Shown: positions 1-7,495 of the stretch, piece after piece | Layout of the letters: each line of letters opens with the position of its first letter | How positions within the stretch are numbered: the stretch's first letter is position 1 | Source of the DNA: JAAYJR01 sp964540755 | Lineage (GTDB): Bacteria > Bacteroidota > Bacteroidia > Bacteroidales > Prolixibacteraceae | Reading direction: 5' to 3' | DNA: 31,322 bases | Assembly (NCBI GenBank): GCA_964540755.1 | Contig: CAZIOB010000028.1 | Coordinates: forward strand, 1 to 31,322 | Made by a program: the position numbers and the translations under genes | The notes under the pieces: model-generated | What the model was told of the DNA's origin: nothing | What the model saw: the letters and a program-made list of their open reading frames with translations, nothing else | The model's database searches: none

Positions 1-546
1 ACGGGATACAATGTCTTTTACAACCTTAATAACAAATTCACGTACCCGGGGTAGTCCCGGATCGAAATAAAGGCTGTTACCATACCTGATTATCCACTCA
101 GGATGCTTAAATGCGATATGGTTCCCTGCCAGTGGCTGTTTTTGATTTAATGCTACTCTGTATGGATTAAGCCAGGCGTGCAATTCCATCCCCCGTTTAT
201 GGCATTCTTCTATCCAGAAAAGCAGAGGATCATAAAATGGTTCGGGCATTTTCCCTGGTATTCCGGTCAGGTACCTCGACCAGGGTTCAAGAGAGGAGGA
301 ATAAAAAGCATCTGCTGAAGGTCGCACCTGAAGGATTATTGCATTCATGCCTAATTGTTGATGGAGATCAAGTATATTGATTACCTCCTTTTGTTGCTGT
401 TCCGTGGAAAGCCCTGGTTGGGAAGGCCAGTCAATATTTGTAACAGTAGCCACCCATACTGCCCGGAATTCATATTTCAGGTTTTGTGACTGTCCTGATC
501 CGGGTATAATTATTGCCAGAATGAAAGTGAGAATAAAAAACCGCAT
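1..546 (-). CDS. GHL10-type glycosidase-like protein, N-terminal part (runs off left edge)
   Basis: The reading frame starts at the ATG whose complement is 544-546 and stays open for 182 codons to the left edge, so only the N-terminal part is present. Residues 1-21 look like a signal peptide (MRFFILTFILAIIIPG core, then GQSQ), so the product is probably exported. From about residue 26 the sequence resembles the glycosyl-hydrolase-like 10 family (GHL10, DUF187): EFRAVWVATVTNIDWPS (26-42), LGMNAIILQVRPSADAFY (65-82) and RGMELHAWLNPYR (118-130) are typical TIM-barrel strands of that family. Family members are thought to act on cell-wall or other polysaccharides; the substrate here is unknown. 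The gene is separated from its right-hand neighbour by about 900 bases of non-coding DNA. A palindromic box shared with the GH2 gene lies 20-41 bases upstream of the start. Confidence 0.85.
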   Translation of the reverse strand, partial: MRFFILTFILAIIIPGSGQSQNLKYEFRAVWVATVTNIDWPSQPGLSTEQQQKEVINILDLHQQLGMNAIILQVRPSADAFYSSSLEPWSRYLTGIPGKMPEPFYDPLLFWIEECHKRGMELHAWLNPYRVALNQKQPLAGNHIAFKHPEWIIRYGNSLYFDPGLPRVREFVIKVVKDIVSR

Positions 547-565
547 GTCTTGTTATTCTATTTAT

Positions 566-587
566 TAAGTTTACTAGTTAATAAATG
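566..587 (-). promoter_or_regulatory. Candidate operator upstream of the GHL10 gene
   Basis: Read on the minus strand this is CATTTATTA followed by ACTAGTAAACTTA. It contains the hexamer palindrome ACTAGT and sits 20-41 bases before the GHL10 start codon. The same 13-base core, also preceded by CATTTA, occurs upstream of the GH2 gene at 16149-16169. No clear TAnnTTTG -7 box was found for GHL10 itself. The regulatory role is inferred. Confidence 0.35.
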
Positions 588-1436
588 TAGAAACTTAATT
601 CTGAATTTTATGACACATTTGTCCGGCTTATTATTCTTTTACTAATATACAAGTGTTAATAAAAAGATTTGCTCTTGTTAAATATGATTGTAAATGAGCA
701 TTATAAGGATTAAAATCGTGCTCGTTATAAAAATTATTATCATTTAACAATGTTATCGTATTTGATATAGTATATCCGGTAATAGTCTCTCCCCGGCTGA
801 ATTTCAAAAAATCTCTTTCAATTATACTAAATTTAACCATTTTAAAGTTGAGTTCATAATTAATTTGTGAAATTATTACTATTGTGCAATTTAACTTAAC
901 AGAGGCTTGATCGTTTACCCGCAAGGGAATCACAAATCAAGCCTCATTAAATGGGAAGGGAACTAATATTGACTTCAGTATATTCATTTAAACAGGAAAT
1001 TTAGTTCTGTAGAATTTTCCCCTATCACATATAAATCTTATATTATATTACTTTACTTTTATCCAGTTTCTCATTTTTTTGAATAGATAACTTATTCTGC
1101 TCCTGTTAATTTTTTATTTCTGTCAGCATTTAAAACAGAAGGTTCCACAATTAAATCTGTTTCTTTCAATCCATTTTTATTCCCATCCGAATATTGAATA
1201 AGTAATTTCAAATTTCGTACAAATTTTATTTTGCATTACTTACAATTAACATATACAGAAGGTTACGTGTAAATAATTTTCAGAGATCAAATATCAAAAT
1301 GATAATTTTTTATCATATCGATAATTGTAATTAAACAACAGGCTTAATAAAGAGTTGAGGCATTTGCAGTGAGTATCTCCGGTAGTGGCCTAAAATGCAG
1401 GGTTGCAATAGATTTTTAACTGGGGCTGCCTGCTGT
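588..1436. other. AT-rich gene-poor stretch
   Basis: No convincing gene was found here. A 100-codon frame (631-933, minus) begins with GTG inside a hairpin and has no family resemblance. A 47-codon frame at 1092-1235 (minus) lacks a normal start codon. The stretch holds one clear inverted repeat (902-945) and is otherwise AT-rich. Its position next to the lysS fragment and the toxin-antitoxin module suggests decayed or accessory DNA. Confidence 0.5.
902..945. repeat. Perfect 10-bp inverted repeat with inner GCAA tetraloop hairpin
   Basis: GAGGCTTGAT (902-911) is the exact reverse complement of ATCAAGCCTC (936-945). The 24-base loop contains CCC-GCAA-GGG (918-927), a small GNRA-capped hairpin when read on the plus strand. 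No T-tract follows on either side and no gene ends nearby, so it is a poor fit to an ordinary intrinsic terminator. It may be a small structured RNA or a remnant of a mobile element. Confidence 0.5.
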
Positions 1437-1544
1437 TTAACTCGCAATCTCCACCACCAGGCCATCCTCAGTCTGACTCACCTTTGCCATCTTCTGGCCT
1501 GTCAGCCCCTTTATTGCCTTATCCCATTTTTTGTTGCTGAGGCT
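1437..1544 (-). pseudogene. Duplicated 3' end of lysS (35 codons plus stop)
   Basis: On the minus strand this encodes SLSNKKWDKAIKGLTG, continues through KVSQTEDGLVVEI and ends AS-stop. It aligns without gaps to the last 35 residues of the lysS product in this window (535-569): 28 of 35 residues are identical and about 85 of 108 bases match. A stop codon lies in frame seven codons upstream and there is no start codon, so it cannot be expressed alone. It lies in the same orientation as lysS, 887 bases from the intact copy, and the toxin-antitoxin pair sits between them. The differences are mostly conservative or silent, so the copy has either diverged for some time or came from a related lysS. 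Confidence 0.85.
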
Positions 1545-1607
1545 CCATGTCCTAATATTATTTTAGCAAAATTCTATCGCTTAGTTTTTCTAAAGGGTAA
1601 CAGAATG

Positions 1608-1639
1608 TTTGGATTAAATGAAATGAATGTATATATTTG
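1608..1639 (+). promoter_or_regulatory. Promoter of the toxin-antitoxin module
   Basis: TTTG at 1608-1611 and TATATTTG at 1632-1639, separated by 20 bases, match the Bacteroidota -33/-7 consensus exactly. Transcription should start a few bases after 1639, downstream of the first possible ATG at 1627. This favours translation from ATG 1648 and an almost leaderless message. Type II modules are usually repressed by their own antitoxin at such sites. Confidence 0.65.
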
Positions 1640-1647
1640 CAATATAC

Positions 1648-1947
1648 ATGAATGAAGTATTTAATAAATGCAAAGGCTTTGAATGGGACCAGGGAAATTC
1701 CCTTAAGAATTGGTTTCGTCACAAGGTATCGCAAGGGGAATGTGAACAGGTTTTTTTTAACGAACCCCTGGCTGTTCATGAAGACATTAAACATTCAAAA
1801 AATGAGGAACGGTGGTTTTTACTGGGGAAAAGTGATTCGGGGAGGTTTTTATTTATTGTTTTTACTATCAGAAAAAATTTGATACGTGTGATATCTGCCA
1901 GGGATGTGAATAAAAAAGAAAGGAAAATTTATGATGAACAAGTATAA
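1648..1947 (+). CDS. brnT: BrnT-family ribonuclease toxin
   Basis: A 99-residue protein of the usual BrnT length. BrnT toxins are small RelE-fold ribonucleases that inhibit translation and are neutralised by a partner encoded directly downstream. Visible family features are GFEWDQGN near the N-terminus (10-17), the central HSKNEERWFLLG segment with its acidic/arginine cluster, and the C-terminal RVISARDVNKKERKIYDE stretch, which matches the RxISAR...ER..Y signature. The frame is open from ATG 1627, but the promoter -7 box at 1632-1639 overlaps that start, so ATG 1648 is preferred. The toxin gene comes first and overlaps the antitoxin gene by 17 bases, the standard BrnT-BrnA order. The pair lies between two direct copies of the lysS 3' end, which suggests it was acquired. 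Confidence 0.8.
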   Translation: MNEVFNKCKGFEWDQGNSLKNWFRHKVSQGECEQVFFNEPLAVHEDIKHSKNEERWFLLGKSDSGRFLFIVFTIRKNLIRVISARDVNKKERKIYDEQV

Positions 1948-2212
1948 AAATATTCCACTTTTTAAATCAGAGGAGGAGGAAAGGGAATTTTGGGCACTCC
2001 ATGATTCTTCTGAATATATTGACTGGAAAAAAGCTAAGCGGCCTGTTTTTCCCAATCTGAAGCCTTCATCAAAAACTATTTCACTAAGATTGCCGGAACA
2101 TATTTTAAATGAAATAAAAATGATTGCCCGCAAAAGGGATATTCCATATCAGTCTCTTATTAAAATATTTTTAAGTGACAGGGTGAATGAGGAGTTGGAA
2201 AATTCGAAGTGA
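1931..2212 (+). CDS. CopG/BrnA-like antitoxin
   Basis: A 93-residue, strongly charged protein. The N-terminal half (KSEEEEREFWALHDSSEYID, residues 13-32) is the toxin-binding type of segment seen in CopG-family antitoxins paired with BrnT. The C-terminal half (TISLRLPEHILNEIKMIARK, about 51-70, followed by YQSLIKIFLSDRV) is a ribbon-helix-helix DNA-binding domain: a short beta strand carrying S-R, then two helices. It should bind and neutralise the BrnT toxin and repress the shared promoter. Two adjacent ATGs (1931 and 1934) could both serve as start. The gene overlaps the end of the toxin gene, which indicates translational coupling. The strict BrnA name is less certain than the CopG fold. 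Confidence 0.8.
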   Translation: MMNKYKNIPLFKSEEEEREFWALHDSSEYIDWKKAKRPVFPNLKPSSKTISLRLPEHILNEIKMIARKRDIPYQSLIKIFLSDRVNEELENSK

Positions 2213-2217
2213 AACTT

Positions 2218-2318
2218 AGTCGCAGTATTCAGTTTTCAGTTTTCAGTCTCAATGATCAGTGGCCAGTCTCAGTGGCCAGTATCAGTCTGCCAACTGTAAA
2301 CTGCGACTGGTGACTGTA
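2218..2318. repeat. CAGT/ACTG short-repeat tract with flanking inverted repeat
   Basis: Nine CAGT-headed units (CAGTTTT, CAGTCT, CAGTGGC, CAGTAT and so on) run from 2223 to about 2289 and are followed by four ACTG units (2293-2316), which are the reverse complement. The ends AGTCGCAGT (2218-2226) and ACTGCGACT (2300-2308) are a perfect 9-bp inverted repeat, so the tract can fold into a long imperfect hairpin. It fills the gap between the convergent antitoxin and lysS genes and could end transcription from both. Unit length varies and there are no constant spacers, so it is not a CRISPR array. Confidence 0.7.
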
Positions 2319-2323
2319 AACTA

Positions 2324-4033
2324 TTAACTCACAATCTCCACCACCAGGCCGGCTTTCGTCTGGCTCACTTTTGCCAGCTTATGCTTAGTAAGTCCTTTAA
2401 TGGCTTTGTCCCATTTCTTGTTGCTGAGGCCTGACTGTGCCTTAAGGTCGTTCAGGTCAGCAGGGGAATTTTCTTTAAGAAGGTTTAGCACCAGCTTCTC
2501 CTCTTCAGTCAGTTCAACGGCTTTCTTTTCGGGCTTCATTTGCGGGAAGAAAAGGACATCCTGAATCGAGGGACTGTCAGTCATGATCATTGCCAGCCGG
2601 TCGATGCCCATACCCATACCCGAAGTAGGAGGCATTCCATATTCCAGCGCTCTGATAAAATCGTGGTCAATATACATTGCCTCATCATCTCCTTTTTCCA
2701 GCAATTTTGCCTGCTCTTCAAGCCTTTTTCGCTGATCATCAGGATCATTCAGCTCTGAATATGCATTGACTATCTCTTTGCCGGTTACCATCAGTTCAAA
2801 CCTTTCTGTCAATTCCGGGTTGTCCCTGTGCCTTTTAGTCAGTGGTGAAGTTTCAACAGGATAATCAATTATAAATGTAGGTTGTATGTAATGGTGTTCA
2901 CATTTTTCACTGAAAATTTCATCAATGAGCTTTCCTTTGCCCATAGAGGATGTAGTTTCGATATTCAACCTGTCGCATATCCGGTGTAATTCATCTTCTG
3001 ATTTCCCGAGAATATCATAACCGGTATGTTCTTTGATGGAATCTGCCATAGTGACCCGTGGATAGGGTGTCTTAAAATCAATAATATTTTCCCCTACTTT
3101 AACTTTTGTTGTTCCGTGAAGAGCTATTGCTACCTCTTCAATAATGGTTTCCGTAAAATCCATCATCCATTTATAGTCCTTATAAGCTACATATATTTCC
3201 AGTAATGTGAATTCCGGATTGTGTGTCCTGTCCATCCCTTCATTGCGGAAGTTTTTTCCAAACTCATACACACCCTCAAAACCACCGACGATTAGTCGTT
3301 TCAGATAAAGTTCATCAGCTATGCGGAGATAAAGGGGAATGTTAAGTGTATTGTGATATGTAGTAAAGGGACGTGCAGCAGCGCCGCCGGGAATAGGCTG
3401 AAGTACAGGAGTCTCAACTTCCAGGAATCCATTTTCGTTAAATATCCGGCGTATGGTGTCGATCATCCTGGTTCGCTTTATAAAAATTTTTTTAATCCCG
3501 GGATTTACAATAAGATCAACATACCGTCTGCGATATCTCTGGTCGGGATCTGTGAACGCATCAAAGGTTTTACCCTCTTTTTGCTTGACAATGGGAAGGG
3601 GGCGCAATGATTTATTAAGAATAGTGAAATTTTTTACATGAATTGTTATCTCACCCATATGAGTGATGAAAACAAAACCCTCCACACCGATTATGTCTCC
3701 TATGTCGAGTAGTTTCTTGAAAACTTCGTTGTACAGTGTTTTATCTTCTCCAGGACAAATTTCATCGCGGGTAACATATATCTGAATGCGTCCCGTGTGA
3801 TCCTGGAGCTCTGCAAATGAGGCTTTGCCCATTATACGCCTGCTCATAATTCTCCCTGCAATACGTACTTCACGGAAATTATTTTTTTCCTCGCTGAAAT
3901 TTTCCTTTATTTCTACAGAGGTTGTATTTGTATCATAAGCGGCAGCAGGATAAGGATCAATCCCCAACTCACGCAGTTTTTCAAGAGAATTTCTTCGTAT
4001 TATTTCCTGTTCACTATATTCCTGTTGATTCAT
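2324..4033 (-). CDS. lysS: Lysyl-tRNA synthetase, class II
   Basis: A 569-residue enzyme that charges tRNA-Lys with lysine in the cytoplasm. The N-terminal OB-fold anticodon-binding domain (about 55-165) includes RIMGKASFAELQDHTGRIQI. The catalytic core carries class II motif 2 (FGKNFRNEGMDRTHNPEFTL) and motif 3 (GMGMGIDRLAMIM). Beyond the usual end there is an extension of about 63 residues (507-569), resembling a small winged-helix domain (EKLVLNLLKE... SNKKWDKAIKGLTKHKLAKV), as found in Bacteroidota LysRS. The last 35 codons of this extension are duplicated at 1437-1544. The gene diverges from recJ; its -7 box is at 4078-4085, giving a leader of roughly 40 bases. Confidence 0.97.
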   Translation of the reverse strand: MNQQEYSEQEIIRRNSLEKLRELGIDPYPAAAYDTNTTSVEIKENFSEEKNNFREVRIAGRIMSRRIMGKASFAELQDHTGRIQIYVTRDEICPGEDKTLYNEVFKKLLDIGDIIGVEGFVFITHMGEITIHVKNFTILNKSLRPLPIVKQKEGKTFDAFTDPDQRYRRRYVDLIVNPGIKKIFIKRTRMIDTIRRIFNENGFLEVETPVLQPIPGGAAARPFTTYHNTLNIPLYLRIADELYLKRLIVGGFEGVYEFGKNFRNEGMDRTHNPEFTLLEIYVAYKDYKWMMDFTETIIEEVAIALHGTTKVKVGENIIDFKTPYPRVTMADSIKEHTGYDILGKSEDELHRICDRLNIETTSSMGKGKLIDEIFSEKCEHHYIQPTFIIDYPVETSPLTKRHRDNPELTERFELMVTGKEIVNAYSELNDPDDQRKRLEEQAKLLEKGDDEAMYIDHDFIRALEYGMPPTSGMGMGIDRLAMIMTDSPSIQDVLFFPQMKPEKKAVELTEEEKLVLNLLKENSPADLNDLKAQSGLSNKKWDKAIKGLTKHKLAKVSQTKAGLVVEIVS

Positions 4034-4077
4034 TCGTTTAAAATTTTCATGTTCGTTTTATAATGAAAAAATTTTCG

Positions 4078-4085
4078 CAAAGATA
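4078..4085 (-). promoter_or_regulatory. lysS promoter -7 box
   Basis: On the minus strand this reads TATCTTTG, an exact match to the Bacteroidota TAnnTTTG -7 element, 44 bases before the lysS start. No clear -33 TTTG was found at the usual spacing. Confidence 0.55.
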
Positions 4086-4137
4086 ATAAAAGATGCCGGT
4101 ATGTTTTTTCGTGTAATGTAATATCAAAGGCATTTTT

Positions 4138-4145
4138 TATCTTTG
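4138..4145 (+). promoter_or_regulatory. recJ promoter -7 box
   Basis: TATCTTTG matches the Bacteroidota -7 consensus and lies 19 bases before the recJ ATG. Together with the lysS box it makes the 131-base lysS-recJ gap a divergent promoter region. Confidence 0.55.
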
Positions 4146-4164
4146 TAATCTGAGGGAAAGGAAA

Positions 4165-5904
4165 ATGGAAAATAATAGCATGGAAAGGATATGGATTTTA
4201 AAGAAGCAGGGCGATTCTAATGAGATTAAACATCTTTCGGCTGCACTTAATGTCAATATGACAATTGCGAGGCTTCTTGTACAGCGCGGAATAAAAACAT
4301 TTAATGAAGCAAAAGCTTTTTTCCGTCCCCGGCTTAGCGATCTTCATGATCCTTTCCTGATGAAAGACATGGATAAGGCTGTGGAACGCATTGAGCAGGC
4401 AATAAGCCGGCAGGAGAAGGTTCTGGTATATGGCGATTATGACGTTGACGGAACTACTTCTGTAGCCATGATGTATATATTCCTTAAACCTCGTCTTGAG
4501 CATATCGAATATTATATTCCCGATCGCTATACCGAAGGATATGGAATTTCTCCGCAGAGTATTGATTATGCTGCTGATAACGGTTTCTCACTGATTATTG
4601 CCCTCGATTGTGGGATCAAAGCAGTTGAAAAGATTACAAAAGCACGTGAAAAAGGACTGGATTTCATTATTTGTGACCACCATAATCCCGGTGAAACAAT
4701 GCCGCCGGCAGTTGCCGTCCTTGATCCAAAGCAGGATGGTTGCAAGTATCCTTATAAGGAACTTTCCGGTTGCGGTGTGGGGTTTAAATTTTTACAGGCT
4801 TATTGTGAAAAAAACGGTATCGATCAGGAGGAAATACATGATTTGCTCGATCTGGTGGTTGTCAGCATTGCCTCGGATATCGTTCCTATTACAGGCGAGA
4901 ACAGGGTCCTTGCATATTATGGTTTGAAAAAACTCAACTCTAATCCGGGTATTGGTCTTCAGACAATAATAAATTTTGCAGGAATTAATGGAAATGATAT
5001 AACTATAAGTGACATAGTTTTTAAGATCGGCCCACGGCTTAATGCGTCGGGAAGGATCGAGCATGGTAAAAAATCAGTTCAGATCCTGGTTGCAAATGAT
5101 GAGGATAAATCGGATCTTCTGGGAGAAGAAATTGACTCATTTAATGAGATTAGGAAAACACTGGACAGGGATATTACCCAAGATGCCCTTGACATGATCG
5201 AAAAAGATCCGGAGATGAAGGTAATGAACAGTACTGTGCTTTATAACCGTGACTGGCACAAGGGCGTTGTGGGTATAGTGGCATCAAGGGTTACAGAACA
5301 ATTTTACCGTCCTACAATTATCCTGACTGAATCTAACGGACTGGCAACCGGTTCGGCAAGGTCAGTGAAGGATTTCGATCTGTATGAAGCAATAGGCCAG
5401 TGCAGCGACCTGCTTGAATCATATGGCGGACATATGTATGCTGCCGGGCTTACCCTGAAAATTGAAAATATTCCAAGATTCAGAAAACGTTTCGAAGAGA
5501 TTGTCACTGCTCATTCAAAGGATCTGTCACAGATACAGGCTATTGAGGCAGATGCTAAGATACCACTGAGCGAAATTACACCCCGGTTTTACCGGATACT
5601 GAAGCAGTTTGCACCATTCGGGCCTCATAATCCGACTCCGGTATTTATCACCGAGGATGTATTTGATGCAGGGACCAGCAGGCTGGTGGGCAAAAGTAAA
5701 GAACATCTGAAGCTGGATCTTGTTGAGCCGGATGTTCATTCCGGAATTTTCCCGGGTATAGCGTTTAACCAGCATGATAAATTTGATCTGATTACATCGG
5801 GACTTCCTTTCGATGTTTGCTATTCAATAACTGAAAACGAATATCGCGGAAAAATTAATTTACAACTTTTTATAAGGGACATTAAAAAGAGGGATATATT
5901 TTAG
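4165..5904 (+). CDS. recJ: Single-stranded-DNA-specific exonuclease RecJ
   Basis: A 579-residue DHH-family 5'-3' exonuclease acting on single-stranded DNA in recombination and mismatch or base-excision repair. The metal-binding motifs are visible in order: VYGDYDVDGTTS (88-99), LDCG (147-150) and the DHH motif itself, DHHNPG (171-176). The DHHA1 part has GIVASRVTEQFYRPTI and GGHMYAAG, and a C-terminal OB-like domain follows. Length is normal for the family. The start at 4165 was chosen because the -7 box is 19 bases upstream; ATG 4180 (residue 6) is an alternative. A hairpin directly after the stop separates it from the convergent GT39-like gene. Confidence 0.96.
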   Translation: MENNSMERIWILKKQGDSNEIKHLSAALNVNMTIARLLVQRGIKTFNEAKAFFRPRLSDLHDPFLMKDMDKAVERIEQAISRQEKVLVYGDYDVDGTTSVAMMYIFLKPRLEHIEYYIPDRYTEGYGISPQSIDYAADNGFSLIIALDCGIKAVEKITKAREKGLDFIICDHHNPGETMPPAVAVLDPKQDGCKYPYKELSGCGVGFKFLQAYCEKNGIDQEEIHDLLDLVVVSIASDIVPITGENRVLAYYGLKKLNSNPGIGLQTIINFAGINGNDITISDIVFKIGPRLNASGRIEHGKKSVQILVANDEDKSDLLGEEIDSFNEIRKTLDRDITQDALDMIEKDPEMKVMNSTVLYNRDWHKGVVGIVASRVTEQFYRPTIILTESNGLATGSARSVKDFDLYEAIGQCSDLLESYGGHMYAAGLTLKIENIPRFRKRFEEIVTAHSKDLSQIQAIEADAKIPLSEITPRFYRILKQFAPFGPHNPTPVFITEDVFDAGTSRLVGKSKEHLKLDLVEPDVHSGIFPGIAFNQHDKFDLITSGLPFDVCYSITENEYRGKINLQLFIRDIKKRDIF

Positions 5905-5907
5905 AGC

Positions 5908-5933
5908 GGTAAATGAGTGAAATCATTTTAACC
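5908..5933. terminator. Hairpin between convergent recJ and GT39-like gene
   Basis: GGT-AAATGA (5908-5916) pairs with TCATTT-(TA)-ACC (5923-5933) around a GTGAAA loop, with a two-base bulge. It starts four bases after the recJ stop and lies about 20 bases beyond the end of the leftward gene. The stem is AT-rich and has no long T-tract, so this is only a likely terminator. Confidence 0.4.
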
Positions 5934-5953
5934 TGATCCTCTGACAGTAAATG

Positions 5954-7396
5954 TTATATCCTTTTGTATAGTTTTATTTCACCGTTTCTGAATTTTTTGA
6001 TAAGCTTATACTTGTTTAACAGGAGCCCATCGACAATATTATTTTTTCTTTCCACAACAACGAAGCGGGGATTACTATTTATTATCCTTTTTATTTCCCC
6101 CGTGGCATCAATATTGAATGCTTTATGATATTTGCCGAATAACAATCCGGAATGCACAAATTTTGTGGGGCTGTCCATTCCAAGGATGTAATAAATTATA
6201 TGTTCATAATTGGAAACAAAGACCTTGTCACCTGGCTTTAACTCCTTCTTTATTATTTCAGCAACTTCGCGCGGATAATCGGGTTTAACGATTTCATTGA
6301 TAAAGGTAACAGACTGAATGATCAAAATTGCGCAGGCAAGTGCGATAATTCCTGTTCTGCCTGTATATATTTTTGCAGTTATTTTGTCAATTATAAATTC
6401 CGGATGGAAGAACAGTCCGGCCAGAATACTCAGGGGAAGCATGAGCTGAATTGTATAATGGCTATATTCCCTTCCGGGCATATAAATAGCTAACAGGATA
6501 AAAATAATCCACACAGAGAAGAAGTACTTGTTTTTGACTGAAAATGGTTTATCACGTTTGAATATTACATAAAATACAAGAAAGGATATAGGTAAAAATT
6601 TAGCCGTAAAATCCAGCAGCATTACTAAATATCTCAGTAGTGAAGGATCATTTGCATAATTAGCCGGCATCACATAAGTGATAAAATAGAAATCGTGAAA
6701 GTTGCCACTCTCCCAGAACCAAAGGTTAACCAGGCCAAAAGGTATTATAAATCCTGCTGCCGCCATTAAATAGCGCCCCCAGAAACGTGGTTCCCGGATT
6801 ATCTGCGGATTCCCGGTAATATCACAGGTAAAGAAAAACAGCATAAAAGCAGCAAGATCAAATAAAACAAGATACTTAATTATGAATCCCGTACCCATCA
6901 TCAGTCCTCCCCAAAAAAAGTTCTTTATTTTTGGATCCAGAAAAAGAAGTAGTCCTCCTGCCGTGGTGAGATTAAACAATAACTCTGTATTTGGTGACAG
7001 TCCGTGATATGTCCAGATGGAAGTATAGAATATATAAATAAATCCTGAAGCCAGGGCCGCCCTTTTATTTTTAATAATTTTAAGAGCAAGGAGGAAGATA
7101 AGATAAGCTGTTATACTTACGAAAATGGCAAATGCCAACCTTTTAAAAAATATGGAGCTTCCGAAAAGAAACTCTAATCCTGCATAGACAAGAAAAATGC
7201 CTGCGGGTTTGGTGTCTGTAACATCAGTATAAAGAGCTTTGCCATTCAGAATATCCCTTCCGATTATCATATAAGTTGACTCATCATGATCCAGTACACT
7301 TGGATAAAAACTTATAAACCTCATTAGAATTGACACTGCAATTAACAGAAAGAATATATTCTTCTTTGACTCTGTAAGACTTTTTATGATATTCAA
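5954..7396 (-). CDS. GT39/PMT-like integral membrane glycosyltransferase
   Basis: A 480-residue polytopic membrane protein with about ten hydrophobic segments, the first at about 12-31. Directly after it the periplasmic loop carries LDHDEST (35-41), the acidic motif typical of the PMT/ArnT (GT39/GT83) family. Family members transfer sugars from polyprenyl-phosphate donors to proteins, lipid A or other envelope acceptors. The C-terminal soluble part (about 370-480, with PGDKVFVSNYEHIIYY) is the usual extracytoplasmic domain. Donor and acceptor cannot be read from the sequence. It is the last gene of a leftward row and sits 99 bases downstream of the HAD gene. Confidence 0.75.
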   Translation of the reverse strand: MNIIKSLTESKKNIFFLLIAVSILMRFISFYPSVLDHDESTYMIIGRDILNGKALYTDVTDTKPAGIFLVYAGLEFLFGSSIFFKRLAFAIFVSITAYLIFLLALKIIKNKRAALASGFIYIFYTSIWTYHGLSPNTELLFNLTTAGGLLLFLDPKIKNFFWGGLMMGTGFIIKYLVLFDLAAFMLFFFTCDITGNPQIIREPRFWGRYLMAAAGFIIPFGLVNLWFWESGNFHDFYFITYVMPANYANDPSLLRYLVMLLDFTAKFLPISFLVFYVIFKRDKPFSVKNKYFFSVWIIFILLAIYMPGREYSHYTIQLMLPLSILAGLFFHPEFIIDKITAKIYTGRTGIIALACAILIIQSVTFINEIVKPDYPREVAEIIKKELKPGDKVFVSNYEHIIYYILGMDSPTKFVHSGLLFGKYHKAFNIDATGEIKRIINSNPRFVVVERKNNIVDGLLLNKYKLIKKFRNGEIKLYKRI

Positions 7397-7495
7397 TGCT
7401 GATTGTGTTTAGTATTAGTTTTAAGCTTTTGAACACATTGCTTTATTATCAGGCAAGATCAGTATTCCGGATTTTTTTGATGATGAAATCATAAA

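Noticed and set aside
631..933. 100-codon minus-strand frame
   Set aside because: It begins with GTG inside the 902-945 hairpin, has no recognisable family, no convincing ribosome-binding site, and sits in AT-rich non-coding DNA.
1092..1235. 47-codon minus-strand frame with protein-like composition (YSDGNKNGLKETDLIVEPS)
   Set aside because: It has a stop directly upstream and no ATG or GTG start; no family is recognised. It may be a remnant but cannot be supported as a gene.
1627..1647. ATG 1627 as toxin start
   Set aside because: The promoter -7 box (1632-1639) lies downstream of it, so it is probably not transcribed from that promoter.
1395..1655. 86-codon plus-strand frame
   Set aside because: It runs antisense across the lysS fragment and across the toxin promoter; its sequence is the complement of coding DNA.
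2218..2318. CRISPR-like array
   Set aside because: Units are only 6-13 bases, variable, and have no unique spacers of constant length; no cas genes are near.
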